From Burkholderia sp. 9120 (lineage in GTDB: Bacteria > Pseudomonadota > Gammaproteobacteria > Burkholderiales > Burkholderiaceae), in assembly GCF_000745015.1 (NCBI RefSeq), contig NZ_JQNA01000002.1, forward strand, positions 5,270,001-5,334,000: 64,000 bases of DNA, given 5' to 3'. Both the position numbers and the translations under genes were made by a program. Below, one piece after another: positions 17,939-26,201 of the stretch. Numbering within the stretch: position 1 is the first letter of the stretch; every line of letters starts with the position of its first letter. The notes under the pieces were generated by a model. That model ran no database searches. It saw nothing but the letters and a program-made list of their open reading frames with translations, and had not been told where the DNA came from.

Positions 17939-19303
17939 TCATGTCTGCACGGCGGGGAACATAACCGACACGCTCAACCCTCGTCCGTCGTGACCCGCTT
18001 CCAGCGTGACTTCGGCGAGATGCGCCCGCGCGATTTCGCGCACGATGGACAGTCCCAGCCCGCTGCCCTCCTCACTGGACGCACGAAAGAACGGCTCGAA
18101 CACGCGCTCGCGCAGTTCGACGCTGATGCCCGGCCCTTCGTCGGTGATCGTGACGACCCAGCGCGCGTCTTTCGCGGCGAGATTGAGCGCGACATGACCG
18201 CCTGACGGCGTATAGCGAATCGCGTTGTCCAGCAGATTGAACAGCAGCACCGACAGCAACGGCTCGTTGCCCATCACCTCGGCAGCTTCGTCGAGTTGCG
18301 CCGACAATTCGACGCCGCGCCGCTGCGCGAGCAACGCCAATTGCTCGATCGTGCCGGTTGCCACCGCGCGCAGATCGACGGGCACGCCCTGAAAGTCGGC
18401 ATAGTCCGCGGCTTCCGCTTGCGCGAGCAACAGCAACTGATTCGTGAGCGCCACCAGCGAGAGATTGCTGCGATGCATCGCCAGCAACGTCTCCTTGATT
18501 TGCGTGAGATCGTCCTGACGGCGCGCGTATTGCAACTGCGTACCGAGCAGCGTGAGCGGCGTGCGCAACTGGTGCGCCGCGTCCGCGATAAAACGCCGCT
18601 GCATCGCGGTCTTACGCTCGATGATATCGAGGCACTGATTGAACGCGCTGACGATAGGGCGCAGTTCGTTGCGCAGCGGATCGGCCCGCACCCGCACCGA
18701 TGCATTCGGCGCGCGCGCGAGCATGTCGTTGGCGAGCCGCATCAGCGGACGCAGTTCGAACGTGAGACCGACGCACACCAGCACCACCGCAATCGCGACG
18801 ATGCCGGCGAAATGCAGCATCTGCGGTTGCCATAGCGCAGCGGCGGTAGCGTCGCGCTGCAGCAGCGTGCGTCCGACCGACACCACCACGTGTTTGATAG
18901 TGCCCGCGTCGTACATCGGACGGATCAGCGACACCGCGCGGATCGGATGACCGCTCACCGTCGCGTCGTACCAGAGCGGCGATTCGTCCGGCACGCGCAG
19001 CGGGAAATCCGATGTGCCCGCAATCGTCGCGCCGCCCACTTCGCGAATGCTGAAATAGACATGGTCGCCGGCCGGCGAGCTCAGAATCTCGATCGCGCTG
19101 GGCGATATCTCCGCGTGCAAATAGCCGTTGGTCCACTCGATGTCGCCCGCCATCACGCGCGCGGACGACAGCAGCGCTTCGTCCTGCAACAGCCGCGCGG
19201 TGCGCGCGGCGTTGTCGTGGGCGATCAGGCCGGCGGCGATCACGTAGACGGTCATGGGCAGCAGCAGCCATAGCAGCAGCCTGAGCCGCAGGCTATTCGT
19301 CAT
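17939..19303 (-). CDS. TctE-like sensor histidine kinase
   Basis: A 454-residue kinase. It has a membrane helix at about 8-28, a periplasmic sensor of about 130 residues (2CSK_N-like), a second helix near 165-185, a HAMP-like linker, the phosphoacceptor in FIADAAHQLRTPLTLL, and ATP-binding motifs (LFNLLDNAIRYTPSGG, ITDEGPGI, GSGLGLSIV). The start overlaps the response regulator stop by 11 bp. With the MFS gene two places upstream, it probably senses a carboxylate such as citrate or tricarballylate. That ligand is an inference from TctE and TcuC relatives. Confidence 0.88.
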   Translation of the reverse strand: MTNSLRLRLLLWLLLPMTVYVIAAGLIAHDNAARTARLLQDEALLSSARVMAGDIEWTNGYLHAEISPSAIEILSSPAGDHVYFSIREVGGATIAGTSDFPLRVPDESPLWYDATVSGHPIRAVSLIRPMYDAGTIKHVVVSVGRTLLQRDATAAALWQPQMLHFAGIVAIAVVLVCVGLTFELRPLMRLANDMLARAPNASVRVRADPLRNELRPIVSAFNQCLDIIERKTAMQRRFIADAAHQLRTPLTLLGTQLQYARRQDDLTQIKETLLAMHRSNLSLVALTNQLLLLAQAEAADYADFQGVPVDLRAVATGTIEQLALLAQRRGVELSAQLDEAAEVMGNEPLLSVLLFNLLDNAIRYTPSGGHVALNLAAKDARWVVTITDEGPGISVELRERVFEPFFRASSEEGSGLGLSIVREIARAHLAEVTLEAGHDGRGLSVSVMFPAVQT

Positions 19304-19970
19304 CGGCGCCGTCTTCCAGCAGATAGCCGAGACCGCGCAACGTGATGATCGTCGCGGTGCTCTTTTCGAGCTTCTTGCGCAGCCGCGAAACGTAGATTTC
19401 GATCGCGTCTTCGCTGGTCATCGCGTCGCCTTTGCTGAGCGAATCCGCCAGCATGGTCTTCGCGACGGTCTTCTTGGCGCGCAGTATCAGCGCTTCGAGC
19501 ACCGCGTGTTCGCGCGGCGTCAGCGCCAGCGGTTCACCTTCCACCGCGAACTGGCAGCGGTCCATGTCGTAGGTGAGATTGCCGCATTTGAGTTTGTTCG
19601 AGCGCGAAGGCGCCTGGCGACGCGCCAGCACCTTCACGCGCGCGACCAGTTCGCGCGCGTCGAACGGCTTGACGATGTAGTCGTCCGCGCCGGCGCCGAG
19701 CAGCACCACTTTTTCATCGACGGCGCCGGTGGCCGTGAGGATCAGCACCGGCGTCGTGTCCTCGCGCTCGCGCATGCGGCGCAATACGCTTTTGCCCGAC
19801 AGGTGCGGCAGATTCAGATCGAGCAGCACCACGTCGTAGGGGACGGCGCGCAGCGCGCTTTCCGCTGCTTCGCCGTCGCTGACACGGTCGAGCATGAAGC
19901 CGTCGTCGAGCAGAATACGCGCGAGCCAGTGCGCGAGCTGGTCATTGTCTTCTACGAGCAGTAGCCTCAT
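19293..19970 (-). CDS. TctD-like OmpR-family response regulator
   Basis: A 225-residue regulator. The receiver begins MRLLLVEDNDQLAHWLARIL, with phosphoacceptor Asp in VVLLDLNLPHLSG, and the C-terminal OmpR winged helix ends SEDAIEIYVSRLRKKLEKS...TLRGLGYLL. ATG 19970 is chosen because TctD-type proteins begin at this residue and GGGG lies 9 bp upstream. ATG 19994 would give an ATGA overlap with the MFS stop codon (19991) and is a real alternative. It is paired with the kinase downstream. Confidence 0.9.
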   Translation of the reverse strand: MRLLLVEDNDQLAHWLARILLDDGFMLDRVSDGEAAESALRAVPYDVVLLDLNLPHLSGKSVLRRMREREDTTPVLILTATGAVDEKVVLLGAGADDYIVKPFDARELVARVKVLARRQAPSRSNKLKCGNLTYDMDRCQFAVEGEPLALTPREHAVLEALILRAKKTVAKTMLADSLSKGDAMTSEDAIEIYVSRLRKKLEKSTATIITLRGLGYLLEDGADDE

Positions 19971-19990
19971 TCCTTCCATCCCCAAAGCGT

Positions 19991-21316
19991 TCATGCGGTC
20001 TTGTATTGCTCCCGCGCCGGCGCAGAACGGTACAGGATCAGCGTGGCGACCACGCCGCACACGGCGGCGAACGACATCCACGCGCCCGGCGAAGCCTTAT
20101 CGCCGGTAGTATGAATCAGCCACGTCGAGATTGCCGGCGTGAATCCGCCGATCACCGTGGCAAGGCTGTACGCCATCGAAAAGCCGGTGGTACGCACATG
20201 AGCCGGCATCAATTCCGTCAGCGCGACGACCATCGCGCCGTTGTACCACGCGTACAGCACCGACAGCCAGAGTTCGACCATCAACAGACGCTCGAACGAC
20301 GGTTGCACAACCAGCCATTGCATGACCGGATAGGCGGTCAGAATCGCCAGCACCGTGCAGGCCAGCAGCACCGGGCGACGGCCGATGCGATCCGACACGG
20401 CGCCCGCGATCGGCAGCCAGATGAAGTTCGACACGCCGACGCACACCGTCACCAGCAGCGCATCGAGCGAGGACAGCTTGAGCACGACCTTGCCGAAAGT
20501 CGGCGTGTACGCGGTGATCAGATAGAACGACGCGGTCGTCATGATCACGAGGCCCATGCCGGCGAGAATCAGACGCGAGTGCTGCACCATCGACTTCGCG
20601 ATTTCGCCCATGCTCGGACGATGCCGGCGCGCGGCGAATTCCTCGGTTTCCTGCAGCGAACGGCGCACGTAGAACAGGAACGGCACGATCATGCAGCCGA
20701 CAATGAACGGAATGCGCCAGCCCCATGCGTTCATTTCCGAAGCCGGAACCAGGCGGTTCAACAGCACGCCGAGCGACGCCGCGAACACCACGGCGACCTG
20801 CTGGCTTGCCGACTGCCACGAGCAATAGAAGCCGCGATTGCCCTTGGTCGCGATTTCGGACAGATAGACCGACACGCCACCCAGTTCGACGCCCGCGGAA
20901 AAGCCTTGCAGCAAGCGCCCGAACAGCACGATAGCCGGCGCCAGCAAACCGATCGCCGCGTAACTCGGCACGAACGCGACGCACGCGGTGCCGATCGCCA
21001 TCAGCGTCAACGACAGAATCAAACCCTTGCGGCGGCCGTGATGATCGATGTACGCGCCGAGCACCAGCGCGCCGACCGGACGCATCAGGAAACCCGCGCC
21101 GAACACGGACAGCGCCAGCATCAGCGACGCGAATTCGTTGCCGGTCGGAAAGAACGTGGCGGCAATCGCGGCCGCGTAGTACCCGTACACGGTGAAGTCG
21201 TACATCTCGAGAAAATTGCCGCTGGTGACGCGGAACACCGCTTTGACGCGCGATTCCCTCGCCTTGGGCGGTGCGTCGGCGGACGCGGTGGCGTCGATCG
21301 TGGAGGGTGATGTCAT
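19991..21316 (-). CDS. MHS-family proton symporter, citrate/tricarballylate-type
   Basis: A 441-residue major facilitator with about 12 membrane helices. The metabolite:H+ symporter (MHS) signatures are present: [40 protein letters not shown] between helices 2 and 3, and [20 protein letters not shown]. The closest known relatives by motif are CitA and TcuC (citrate, tricarballylate). It is the first gene ahead of the two-component pair, suggesting that uptake and sensing of one substrate are coupled. The exact substrate cannot be read from sequence. Confidence 0.86.
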   Translation of the reverse strand: MTSPSTIDATASADAPPKARESRVKAVFRVTSGNFLEMYDFTVYGYYAAAIAATFFPTGNEFASLMLALSVFGAGFLMRPVGALVLGAYIDHHGRRKGLILSLTLMAIGTACVAFVPSYAAIGLLAPAIVLFGRLLQGFSAGVELGGVSVYLSEIATKGNRGFYCSWQSASQQVAVVFAASLGVLLNRLVPASEMNAWGWRIPFIVGCMIVPFLFYVRRSLQETEEFAARRHRPSMGEIAKSMVQHSRLILAGMGLVIMTTASFYLITAYTPTFGKVVLKLSSLDALLVTVCVGVSNFIWLPIAGAVSDRIGRRPVLLACTVLAILTAYPVMQWLVVQPSFERLLMVELWLSVLYAWYNGAMVVALTELMPAHVRTTGFSMAYSLATVIGGFTPAISTWLIHTTGDKASPGAWMSFAAVCGVVATLILYRSAPAREQYKTA

Positions 21317-21442
21317 AGTGACCTCGGTGGTTGAGCCCGGCGTCGATCGTCGGGTTGATCTCGGTAGTGAGGGACGAACACGTCCTCGGCGGTCAGCGTG
21401 GCCGCCGGGTCCGGCTTCATGATTCAGGGAAATGCGATGGGA

Positions 21443-22432
21443 TCAGCCGATCGTCATCACGGCTTTGCCTAATTGACTGCGCGACTCGAGCGCTTCGTGC
21501 GCCGCTTCGACGTCGTCGAATGTGTAGCGGCCGCTGATCTCGACTTTCAGCGTGCCGTCCTGCAGCGCGGCGAATATTTCGTCCGCGCGGCGCTGTACGG
21601 TCGCGCCATCGGCGAGGTGATCGGCAAGACGCGGGCGAGTCAGGAACAGCGAGCCCGCTTCGCCCAGTTCGATCGGATCGAGATCGTTCAGCGAGCCGGA
21701 GACCGAGCCGTAATTCACCACGAGGCCACGCGTGCGGGTCGCGCGGAAACTGTCGCGCAGCGTCGCGCGTCCTACCGCATCGAACACCACGTCGACGCCG
21801 CGGCCCTGGGTTGCTTCGCGCACGCGGTCGGCGAAACCGCCGTCGTCGTACAGCATCACGTGGTCCGCGCCGTGTGCACGGGCCACCTCGGCTTTCGCTT
21901 CGCTGCTCGTCGTGGCGTACACCGTGACGCCGCGCCGCTTCGCGAGTTGCACCAGCAACTGGCCGATGCCGCCCGACGCCGCATGCACGAGACACGTGCT
22001 GCCCGCACCGAGTCGCGCGACGTCTTCGAGCAGATAGTGCGCGGTCGAACCCTGGAAGATCGCGGCAGCGGCCAGATCGAACGGGATCGCGTCAGGAATG
22101 CGCGCGACACGCGCCGCCGGCACGACCGCATAGTCGGCGTACGCGCCCCACGAAATACACCATGCAACGCGGTCGCCGCGCTCGCACGAGGTGACGTTCG
22201 AACCGGTCTGAACGACCTCGCCCGCGCCTTCCATGCCGAGCGTAATCGGCAAGCGGACCGGATAGGTGCGCGACTCGCGGTATTTGCCCTGCCGCGTATG
22301 GACGTCCATGAAATTGATGCCGGCGCAACCCACCCGGATCAGCACCTCGTCCGGTCCCGGCGACGGAATCCCGATATCGACGCGGCGCAGCACTTCGGGA
22401 CCGCCGTATTGCTCGATGCGAATGGCCTTCAT
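21443..22432 (-). CDS. NADPH:quinone oxidoreductase, MDR family
   Basis: A 329-residue zinc-independent medium-chain dehydrogenase/reductase. The N-terminal GroES-like domain contains GCAGINFMDVHTRQGKY, and the Rossmann half has VHAASGGIGQLLVQLAKRRG, which is the quinone oxidoreductase form of the nucleotide-binding motif. It lacks the zinc-ligand cysteines of alcohol dehydrogenases. It follows the binding-protein gene by 37 bp and is probably in the same transcript. Substrate is unknown; QorA-type quinone reduction is the usual activity. Confidence 0.87.
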   Translation of the reverse strand: MKAIRIEQYGGPEVLRRVDIGIPSPGPDEVLIRVGCAGINFMDVHTRQGKYRESRTYPVRLPITLGMEGAGEVVQTGSNVTSCERGDRVAWCISWGAYADYAVVPAARVARIPDAIPFDLAAAAIFQGSTAHYLLEDVARLGAGSTCLVHAASGGIGQLLVQLAKRRGVTVYATTSSEAKAEVARAHGADHVMLYDDGGFADRVREATQGRGVDVVFDAVGRATLRDSFRATRTRGLVVNYGSVSGSLNDLDPIELGEAGSLFLTRPRLADHLADGATVQRRADEIFAALQDGTLKVEISGRYTFDDVEAAHEALESRSQLGKAVMTIG

Positions 22433-22469
22433 ATCTCGTGTTCCGTGCTCTTGAAGAAGATGATGCGGC

Positions 22470-23489
22470 TCAATGCGCCGCGACGGCGTTGACTTCGTCG
22501 GCGAACCGGTTGGTATAGGTTCGGCTCAGTTCGACGTGACGCGGCACGATCTCCGGGTTCACCGCGGCGAGCGCGCCGAGCACGGTCTGCGGTGCGCCGT
22601 CGGGCATCCTGCCGTCACGCGAAAACGACGGCATCGTCGCGGCAAGCGCCTGCCGGTACAGCGATTCGTTCGCGCCGACGAAATCGCGCGGCAGCACCGC
22701 CATGATCTGATCGGCGCTGTGCGTGGCGATAAACGCGAGCGAGCGCACCATGGCGCGCACCAACCGGCGGCTTTCGTCCGGATGAGCGGCGACCCACTTG
22801 CGCTGCGCGTACAGACAGGAACTGGCGTAGGGGCCGCCCAGCGCGAGCCGCGTGCCTTCGATACTGCGCATGTCCACGAGCACCTGCGCCGTGCCGGCAG
22901 CGAGCAGTTTCGACGCGGTGGGTTCCTCGACCATGACGGCATCGATCGATCCGTTCTTCATGGCGTCGGCGAAACTGTTGTCGGAACCCAGCGGCACGAC
23001 CGTATAGGCATTCGCGGGCAGACCCGCGCGTTGCGCCAGATAGCGGCTCAGGAAATCGGTGGAGGCGCCGAAACCGGTTACGCCGAGCCGCCGGCCGCGC
23101 GCGTCGGCCATGCTTTGCATCGGCTTCGCCACTTTCGTCGACGCGAGTTCGGCGAGTCCCGCGGAACGTGCGAGCACAACGATCGCTTCGACTTCGAGGC
23201 CGCGGCTTTGCAGGTCGATCGTATGGTCGTAGAAGCCCACCGCGCCTTGCACGGCGCCGGCAATCAGTTCGGTCGCGGTATCGACGCCGGCGGGTTCGGA
23301 CAGAATGTCGACGTCGAGCCCTTCGTCGCGGAAGTAGCCCAGCCGCGAAGCCAGCGTAACCGGCAGGTAGACGATCTTGGTGGCACCGCCCGTCATCAGC
23401 GTCAGCTTTTCCGCCTGGGCATAGGGCGTCCAGAGCAGGATCGCGCAGGCGGTCGAGGCGAGCGCCGTGAAGCGGGCGAACGGTGGCAT
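22470..23489 (-). CDS. NitT/TauT-type ABC substrate-binding protein (SsuA-like)
   Basis: A 339-residue periplasmic protein with signal peptide to about AQA-E (residue 26), then the NMT1/SsuA-like core LTLMTGGATKIVYLPVTLASRLGYFRDEGLDVDILSEPAG, followed by TGFGASTDFLSRYLAQRAGL. ATG 23489 is chosen for the signal peptide and the GGAG located 9 bp upstream. No permease or ATPase gene is nearby, so the cognate transporter must be elsewhere. Ligands of this family include sulfonates, nitrate, pyrimidine precursors and aromatic acids. Confidence 0.82.
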   Translation of the reverse strand: MPPFARFTALASTACAILLWTPYAQAEKLTLMTGGATKIVYLPVTLASRLGYFRDEGLDVDILSEPAGVDTATELIAGAVQGAVGFYDHTIDLQSRGLEVEAIVVLARSAGLAELASTKVAKPMQSMADARGRRLGVTGFGASTDFLSRYLAQRAGLPANAYTVVPLGSDNSFADAMKNGSIDAVMVEEPTASKLLAAGTAQVLVDMRSIEGTRLALGGPYASSCLYAQRKWVAAHPDESRRLVRAMVRSLAFIATHSADQIMAVLPRDFVGANESLYRQALAATMPSFSRDGRMPDGAPQTVLGALAAVNPEIVPRHVELSRTYTNRFADEVNAVAAH

Positions 23490-23702
23490 GTCAAACGGTC
23501 TCCATATGCGGGCACTTGTCCGATGTTGACGGATCGTCTCGTGCCGCGCTTGCCGTGGAGTATAAAAAACCAACGCCTTCTGGCTGCTTTCCGTCGCGGG
23601 GAAATGTTGTGGGTGTTTACCCTCTGCGGGCGGGCGCGAAGGCGTTTGCGTTGGGTTTGCGTTGGAACGGGACGACGCGGTGGCGGGTGGTTCGTCTACT
23701 GC

Positions 23703-24161
23703 TCAACCGCCCTGCTCGCCCTGCCCGCCTTGTTTGACGCGCGCGAAGCGTTCGTCGAAGTCACGCGCAAGCGCGCCCACCGTCAACTCGCCGAACCGTG
23801 CAAGCAGCGCGGTCTCGGCCTCCTGCATGGTCCTGGACAAGCCGGCGTTGACGGCCTGTTCGACCAGACATTGCGGGTCGTCGTCCGTCAGGAGTTCGGA
23901 GAAAAGCGGCGGTTCGCCCACCGCGCGATAGACGTCTAGCAACGTGAGTTTGTCGAGGTCTTCGGCCAGCACCCAGCCGCCTCCGTGGCCCTTTTCAGAG
24001 CGCACGTAACCCTGATCCCGCAGACCCGCCAGCATTCTGCGCACCACCACGGCGTGAGTGCGCAGCATCTGCGCGATCGTTTCGGACGTCAGCGGACCGT
24101 CGTGCCGATCCATGTGAATCAGCACGTGCAGCATCCGCGAGAGCCGGCTGTCGGTTCTCAT
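23703..24161 (-). CDS. Rrf2-family regulator without the Fe-S cysteine set
   Basis: A 152-residue winged-helix regulator of the Rrf2 family: SRMLHVLIHMDRHDGPLTSETIAQMLRTH, then the recognition region VVVRRMLAGLRDQGYVRSEKGHGGGWVLA. Only one cysteine (in DDPQCLVEQ) is present, whereas IscR and NsrR carry three. This member therefore probably does not bind a [2Fe-2S] or [4Fe-4S] cluster in the standard way, and may sense through that single cysteine (compare CymR/YwnA types). It is divergent from the flavoprotein gene, its likely target. Confidence 0.85.
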   Translation of the reverse strand: MRTDSRLSRMLHVLIHMDRHDGPLTSETIAQMLRTHAVVVRRMLAGLRDQGYVRSEKGHGGGWVLAEDLDKLTLLDVYRAVGEPPLFSELLTDDDPQCLVEQAVNAGLSRTMQEAETALLARFGELTVGALARDFDERFARVKQGGQGEQGG

Positions 24162-24329
24162 TGCTCACCTCGTTATCGCACCGCATCGCGTGGCATCAAC
24201 TCACGCAACATTAAAAGTTGCAAGAAGTATAGCATCGCCCTATCATGCAACTCGTGATGTTTCATGAGATGCGAACGGACGCTCGAACCGGCTGGCGGAG
24301 CGGCGCACGCGCAACACGGGAGAGAAAAC
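24162..24329. promoter_or_regulatory. Divergent Rrf2/flavoprotein promoter with inverted repeats
   Basis: This interval is clearly AT-richer than its surroundings. It contains GCAAC-N7-GTTGC (24205-24221) and a wider pair GTTGCA (24217-24222) with TGCAAC (24246-24251), so three half-sites are spaced across 47 bp. They are candidate Rrf2 operators. The flavoprotein ribosome site GGGAGAG is at about 24318-24324. Confidence 0.55.
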
Positions 24330-25244
24330 ATGCAGAGCGAGCACGATGTGATCGTTGTGGGAGGGAGTTTCGCGGGGTTGTCGGCAGCGATGCAGTTGGC
24401 GCGCGCCAGGCGCCGTGTGCTGGTGGTCGACGCCGGCTTGCCGCGCAACCGGTTTGCTGCGCACGCGCACGGCTTCCTTGGCCAGGACGGCAAACCGCCG
24501 GCCGAGATCATCCGCGAGGCCGCGGCGCAACTCGCGTTGTACCCGACGGTTCAGATAGTCAAAGGCGAAGCCGTTGCGGCTGAACGGGTCGCGGATGGGT
24601 TTGAGGTCACGCTCGCAGGTGGTCGTATCGAGGCGGCTTCACGCCTCATTCTCGCGACCGGCGTGAAAGACGAATTGCCCGCCGTTCCGGGACTTCAGGC
24701 ACGTTGGGGAATGACGGTCGTCCATTGTCCGTACTGTCATGGCTATGAAGTGCGGGATCGGCGTCTCGGCGTGCTGGCTAGTCACGCGTTGTCGATTCAT
24801 CAGGCGCTGCTCGTTCCGGAGTGGGGGCCGACGACCTATTTCACGCAAGGCCACTTCGAACCTGAAGCGGAACAGATCGCGCATCTGGCCGCGCGGGACG
24901 TTCGGATCGAACGCTCGCCGGTCGTCGAACTGCTCGGCGATGCGCCCCATCTCGACGCGCTGAGACTCGCCGACGGACGCGTGATCCCGATCGACACGCT
25001 ATTCGTCGCGCCGAAAACGCACATGACGAGCCCGCTCGCCGAGCAACTCGGTTGTGCTTTCGACGACGCGCCGCTCGGCCGCATCATTCGAGTGGATGGA
25101 TTCAAGCGAACCACCGTCGACGGCGTCTATGCCGCGGGCGACGCCACCAACGCGATGACCAACGCGACGTTCGCTTCGGCGGCGGGTGCGATGGCGGGTG
25201 TGAGTGCGCATCAGTCGCTGGCTATGCCGCAGCACGCTAGCTAG
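24330..25244 (+). CDS. Thioredoxin-reductase-like FAD oxidoreductase with CPYC active site
   Basis: A 304-residue flavoprotein. The FAD motif is VIVVGGSFAGLSAAMQLARA, the redox pair is in VVHCPYCHGYEVRD, and the C-terminal FAD motif is DGVYAAGDATNAMTNATFASAAGAMAG. True thioredoxin reductases carry CATC. A CxxC followed by HGYE is instead seen in dithiol oxidases such as GliT and HlmI, which use oxygen to form disulfides in small molecules. ATG 24330 is chosen by ribosome site and first FAD strand. Dithiol oxidase or related thiol chemistry is inferred; the substrate is unknown. Confidence 0.84.
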   Translation: MQSEHDVIVVGGSFAGLSAAMQLARARRRVLVVDAGLPRNRFAAHAHGFLGQDGKPPAEIIREAAAQLALYPTVQIVKGEAVAAERVADGFEVTLAGGRIEAASRLILATGVKDELPAVPGLQARWGMTVVHCPYCHGYEVRDRRLGVLASHALSIHQALLVPEWGPTTYFTQGHFEPEAEQIAHLAARDVRIERSPVVELLGDAPHLDALRLADGRVIPIDTLFVAPKTHMTSPLAEQLGCAFDDAPLGRIIRVDGFKRTTVDGVYAAGDATNAMTNATFASAAGAMAGVSAHQSLAMPQHAS

Positions 25245-25308
25245 CAAATCAGGCCGCATGGCGACGGTTTTGAATCGCGCAGGCGGCGACTTCTGCAACG
25301 CTCAGCCT

Positions 25309-25593
25309 TCAGCGCGAGCAGATCGTCACGGCTTGCGCGAGCGCATCTTGCTGCGCCGGGTTCTGGAAGAAGGCTTCGAGACTCGTGTGTTCTTCGTTCG
25401 CGACCTGTTGCAGGCATAGCCGGGTATTGGCGCGCGTGCTGTCCGGCGCGTAAATGATCGCCACGACGACGAGGACCATGGCGACCAGCCAGATCGTCGC
25501 GCCCAAGGCCCAGCGCAAGCCGCTTTCCGTTATCCACGATGGCGACGGCGTGCGTGGGCGCGTCGTTGCACTATGTGCCGTGCTGGTTTTCAT
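25309..25593 (-). CDS. Small single-pass membrane protein
   Basis: A 94-residue protein with a basic, Ser/Thr/Pro-rich N-terminus, one membrane helix (WALGATIWLVAMVLVVVAIIYA), and a short extracytoplasmic part with two cysteines (RLCLQQV and TICSR). ATG 25593 is chosen because AAGGAAGG lies just upstream. I do not recognise the family. It lies 51 bp behind the marR gene and has a copy of the candidate MarR operator directly upstream, so MarR control is likely. Confidence 0.65.
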   Translation of the reverse strand: MKTSTAHSATTRPRTPSPSWITESGLRWALGATIWLVAMVLVVVAIIYAPDSTRANTRLCLQQVANEEHTSLEAFFQNPAQQDALAQAVTICSR

Positions 25594-25610
25594 TCGGCCT
25601 TCCTTTTTGA

Positions 25611-25623
25611 TTAGCAAGACAAC
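25611..25623. promoter_or_regulatory. Candidate MarR operator, copy 1
   Basis: TTAGCAAGACAAC, identical to the 13-mer at 26085-26097. It lies between the marR stop codon and the ribosome site of the small membrane protein gene. The sequence is a partial dyad (GTT...AAC ends when read on the other strand), as expected for MarR-type sites. Confidence 0.5.
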
Positions 25624-25644
25624 TATCTGGAATAGAAAAACCCT

Positions 25645-26061
25645 TCAGGAGAGGGCTTTTCTCACGTCATGCATGCCTGACACGGTCGACTCGAACAATT
25701 CCCGCCCGATCTTCGAGCGCAAGGTCCTGGCAATCTGCGCACTGGCCTCGGTGATGGGTCGATCCAGCGCCTTCCCTGCCTGCGTCGGATAAACGCCCCA
25801 CTCCCTGGCGTCGGCTTCGCCCTGGCGACGCTCGACGAGTTCCTTGTCGCACAGGTTGTCGATCAGCCTCGTTGCAGTAGGCCGCGCGATGCCCAACAGG
25901 CTCGCCACCTCGCTGCTGAGCGAACCTGGCGATGCCAACACCACGCGCAATACAAAACCCTGCGCCGGCGTCAATCCGAACGGCGCGTACGCAGTGGTCC
26001 ACTCACGCTCGGTAAGCCGGGCGAGTGCCGAAGAGTTGAAGTAAAGGCAGTGATCGAACAT
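25645..26061 (-). CDS. MarR-family transcriptional regulator
   Basis: A 138-residue winged-helix protein: LTPAQGFVLRVVLASPGSLSSEVASLLGIARPTATRLIDNLCDKELVERRQGEADAREWGVYPTQAGKAL shows the MarR helix-turn-helix and wing with the conserved D-x-R-x-W/Y pattern. ATG 26061 is preferred over 26100, which would add 13 residues and cover the upstream dyad. Two identical operator-like 13-mers flank the gene. Base composition around it is lower in GC than the rest of the window. Effector unknown. Confidence 0.85.
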   Translation of the reverse strand: MFDHCLYFNSSALARLTEREWTTAYAPFGLTPAQGFVLRVVLASPGSLSSEVASLLGIARPTATRLIDNLCDKELVERRQGEADAREWGVYPTQAGKALDRPITEASAQIARTLRSKIGRELFESTVSGMHDVRKALS

Positions 26062-26084
26062 GGCTACATTAAATCGCAAATTGG

Positions 26085-26097
26085 TTAGCAAGACAAC
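26085..26097. promoter_or_regulatory. Candidate MarR operator, copy 2
   Basis: Second exact copy of TTAGCAAGACAAC, 23 bp upstream of the chosen marR start codon, a usual place for autorepression. It is embedded in AT-rich sequence. Confidence 0.5.
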
Positions 26098-26142
26098 CAC
26101 AATTTGTTTTTTGCCTAAGCCTGAGTGCTCTGCTCATTCCTC

Positions 26143-26173
26143 TTGACCCTCACGTAGCGTAAGGTTCTAACCT
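26143..26173 (+). promoter_or_regulatory. MerR-type promoter with 19-bp spacer and dyad
   Basis: TTGACC (26143-26148), then exactly 19 bp, then TAACCT (26168-26173). The spacer holds the 17-bp dyad CCTCACGTAGCGTAAGG (26148-26164). An over-long 19-bp spacer filled by a dyad is the hallmark of MerR-controlled promoters. The merR/tipA-like gene begins 28 bp downstream, so autoregulation is likely. Confidence 0.75.
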
Positions 26174-26201
26174 CCATCGTGAACCCTGACCGGAGGCTCG
26201 A

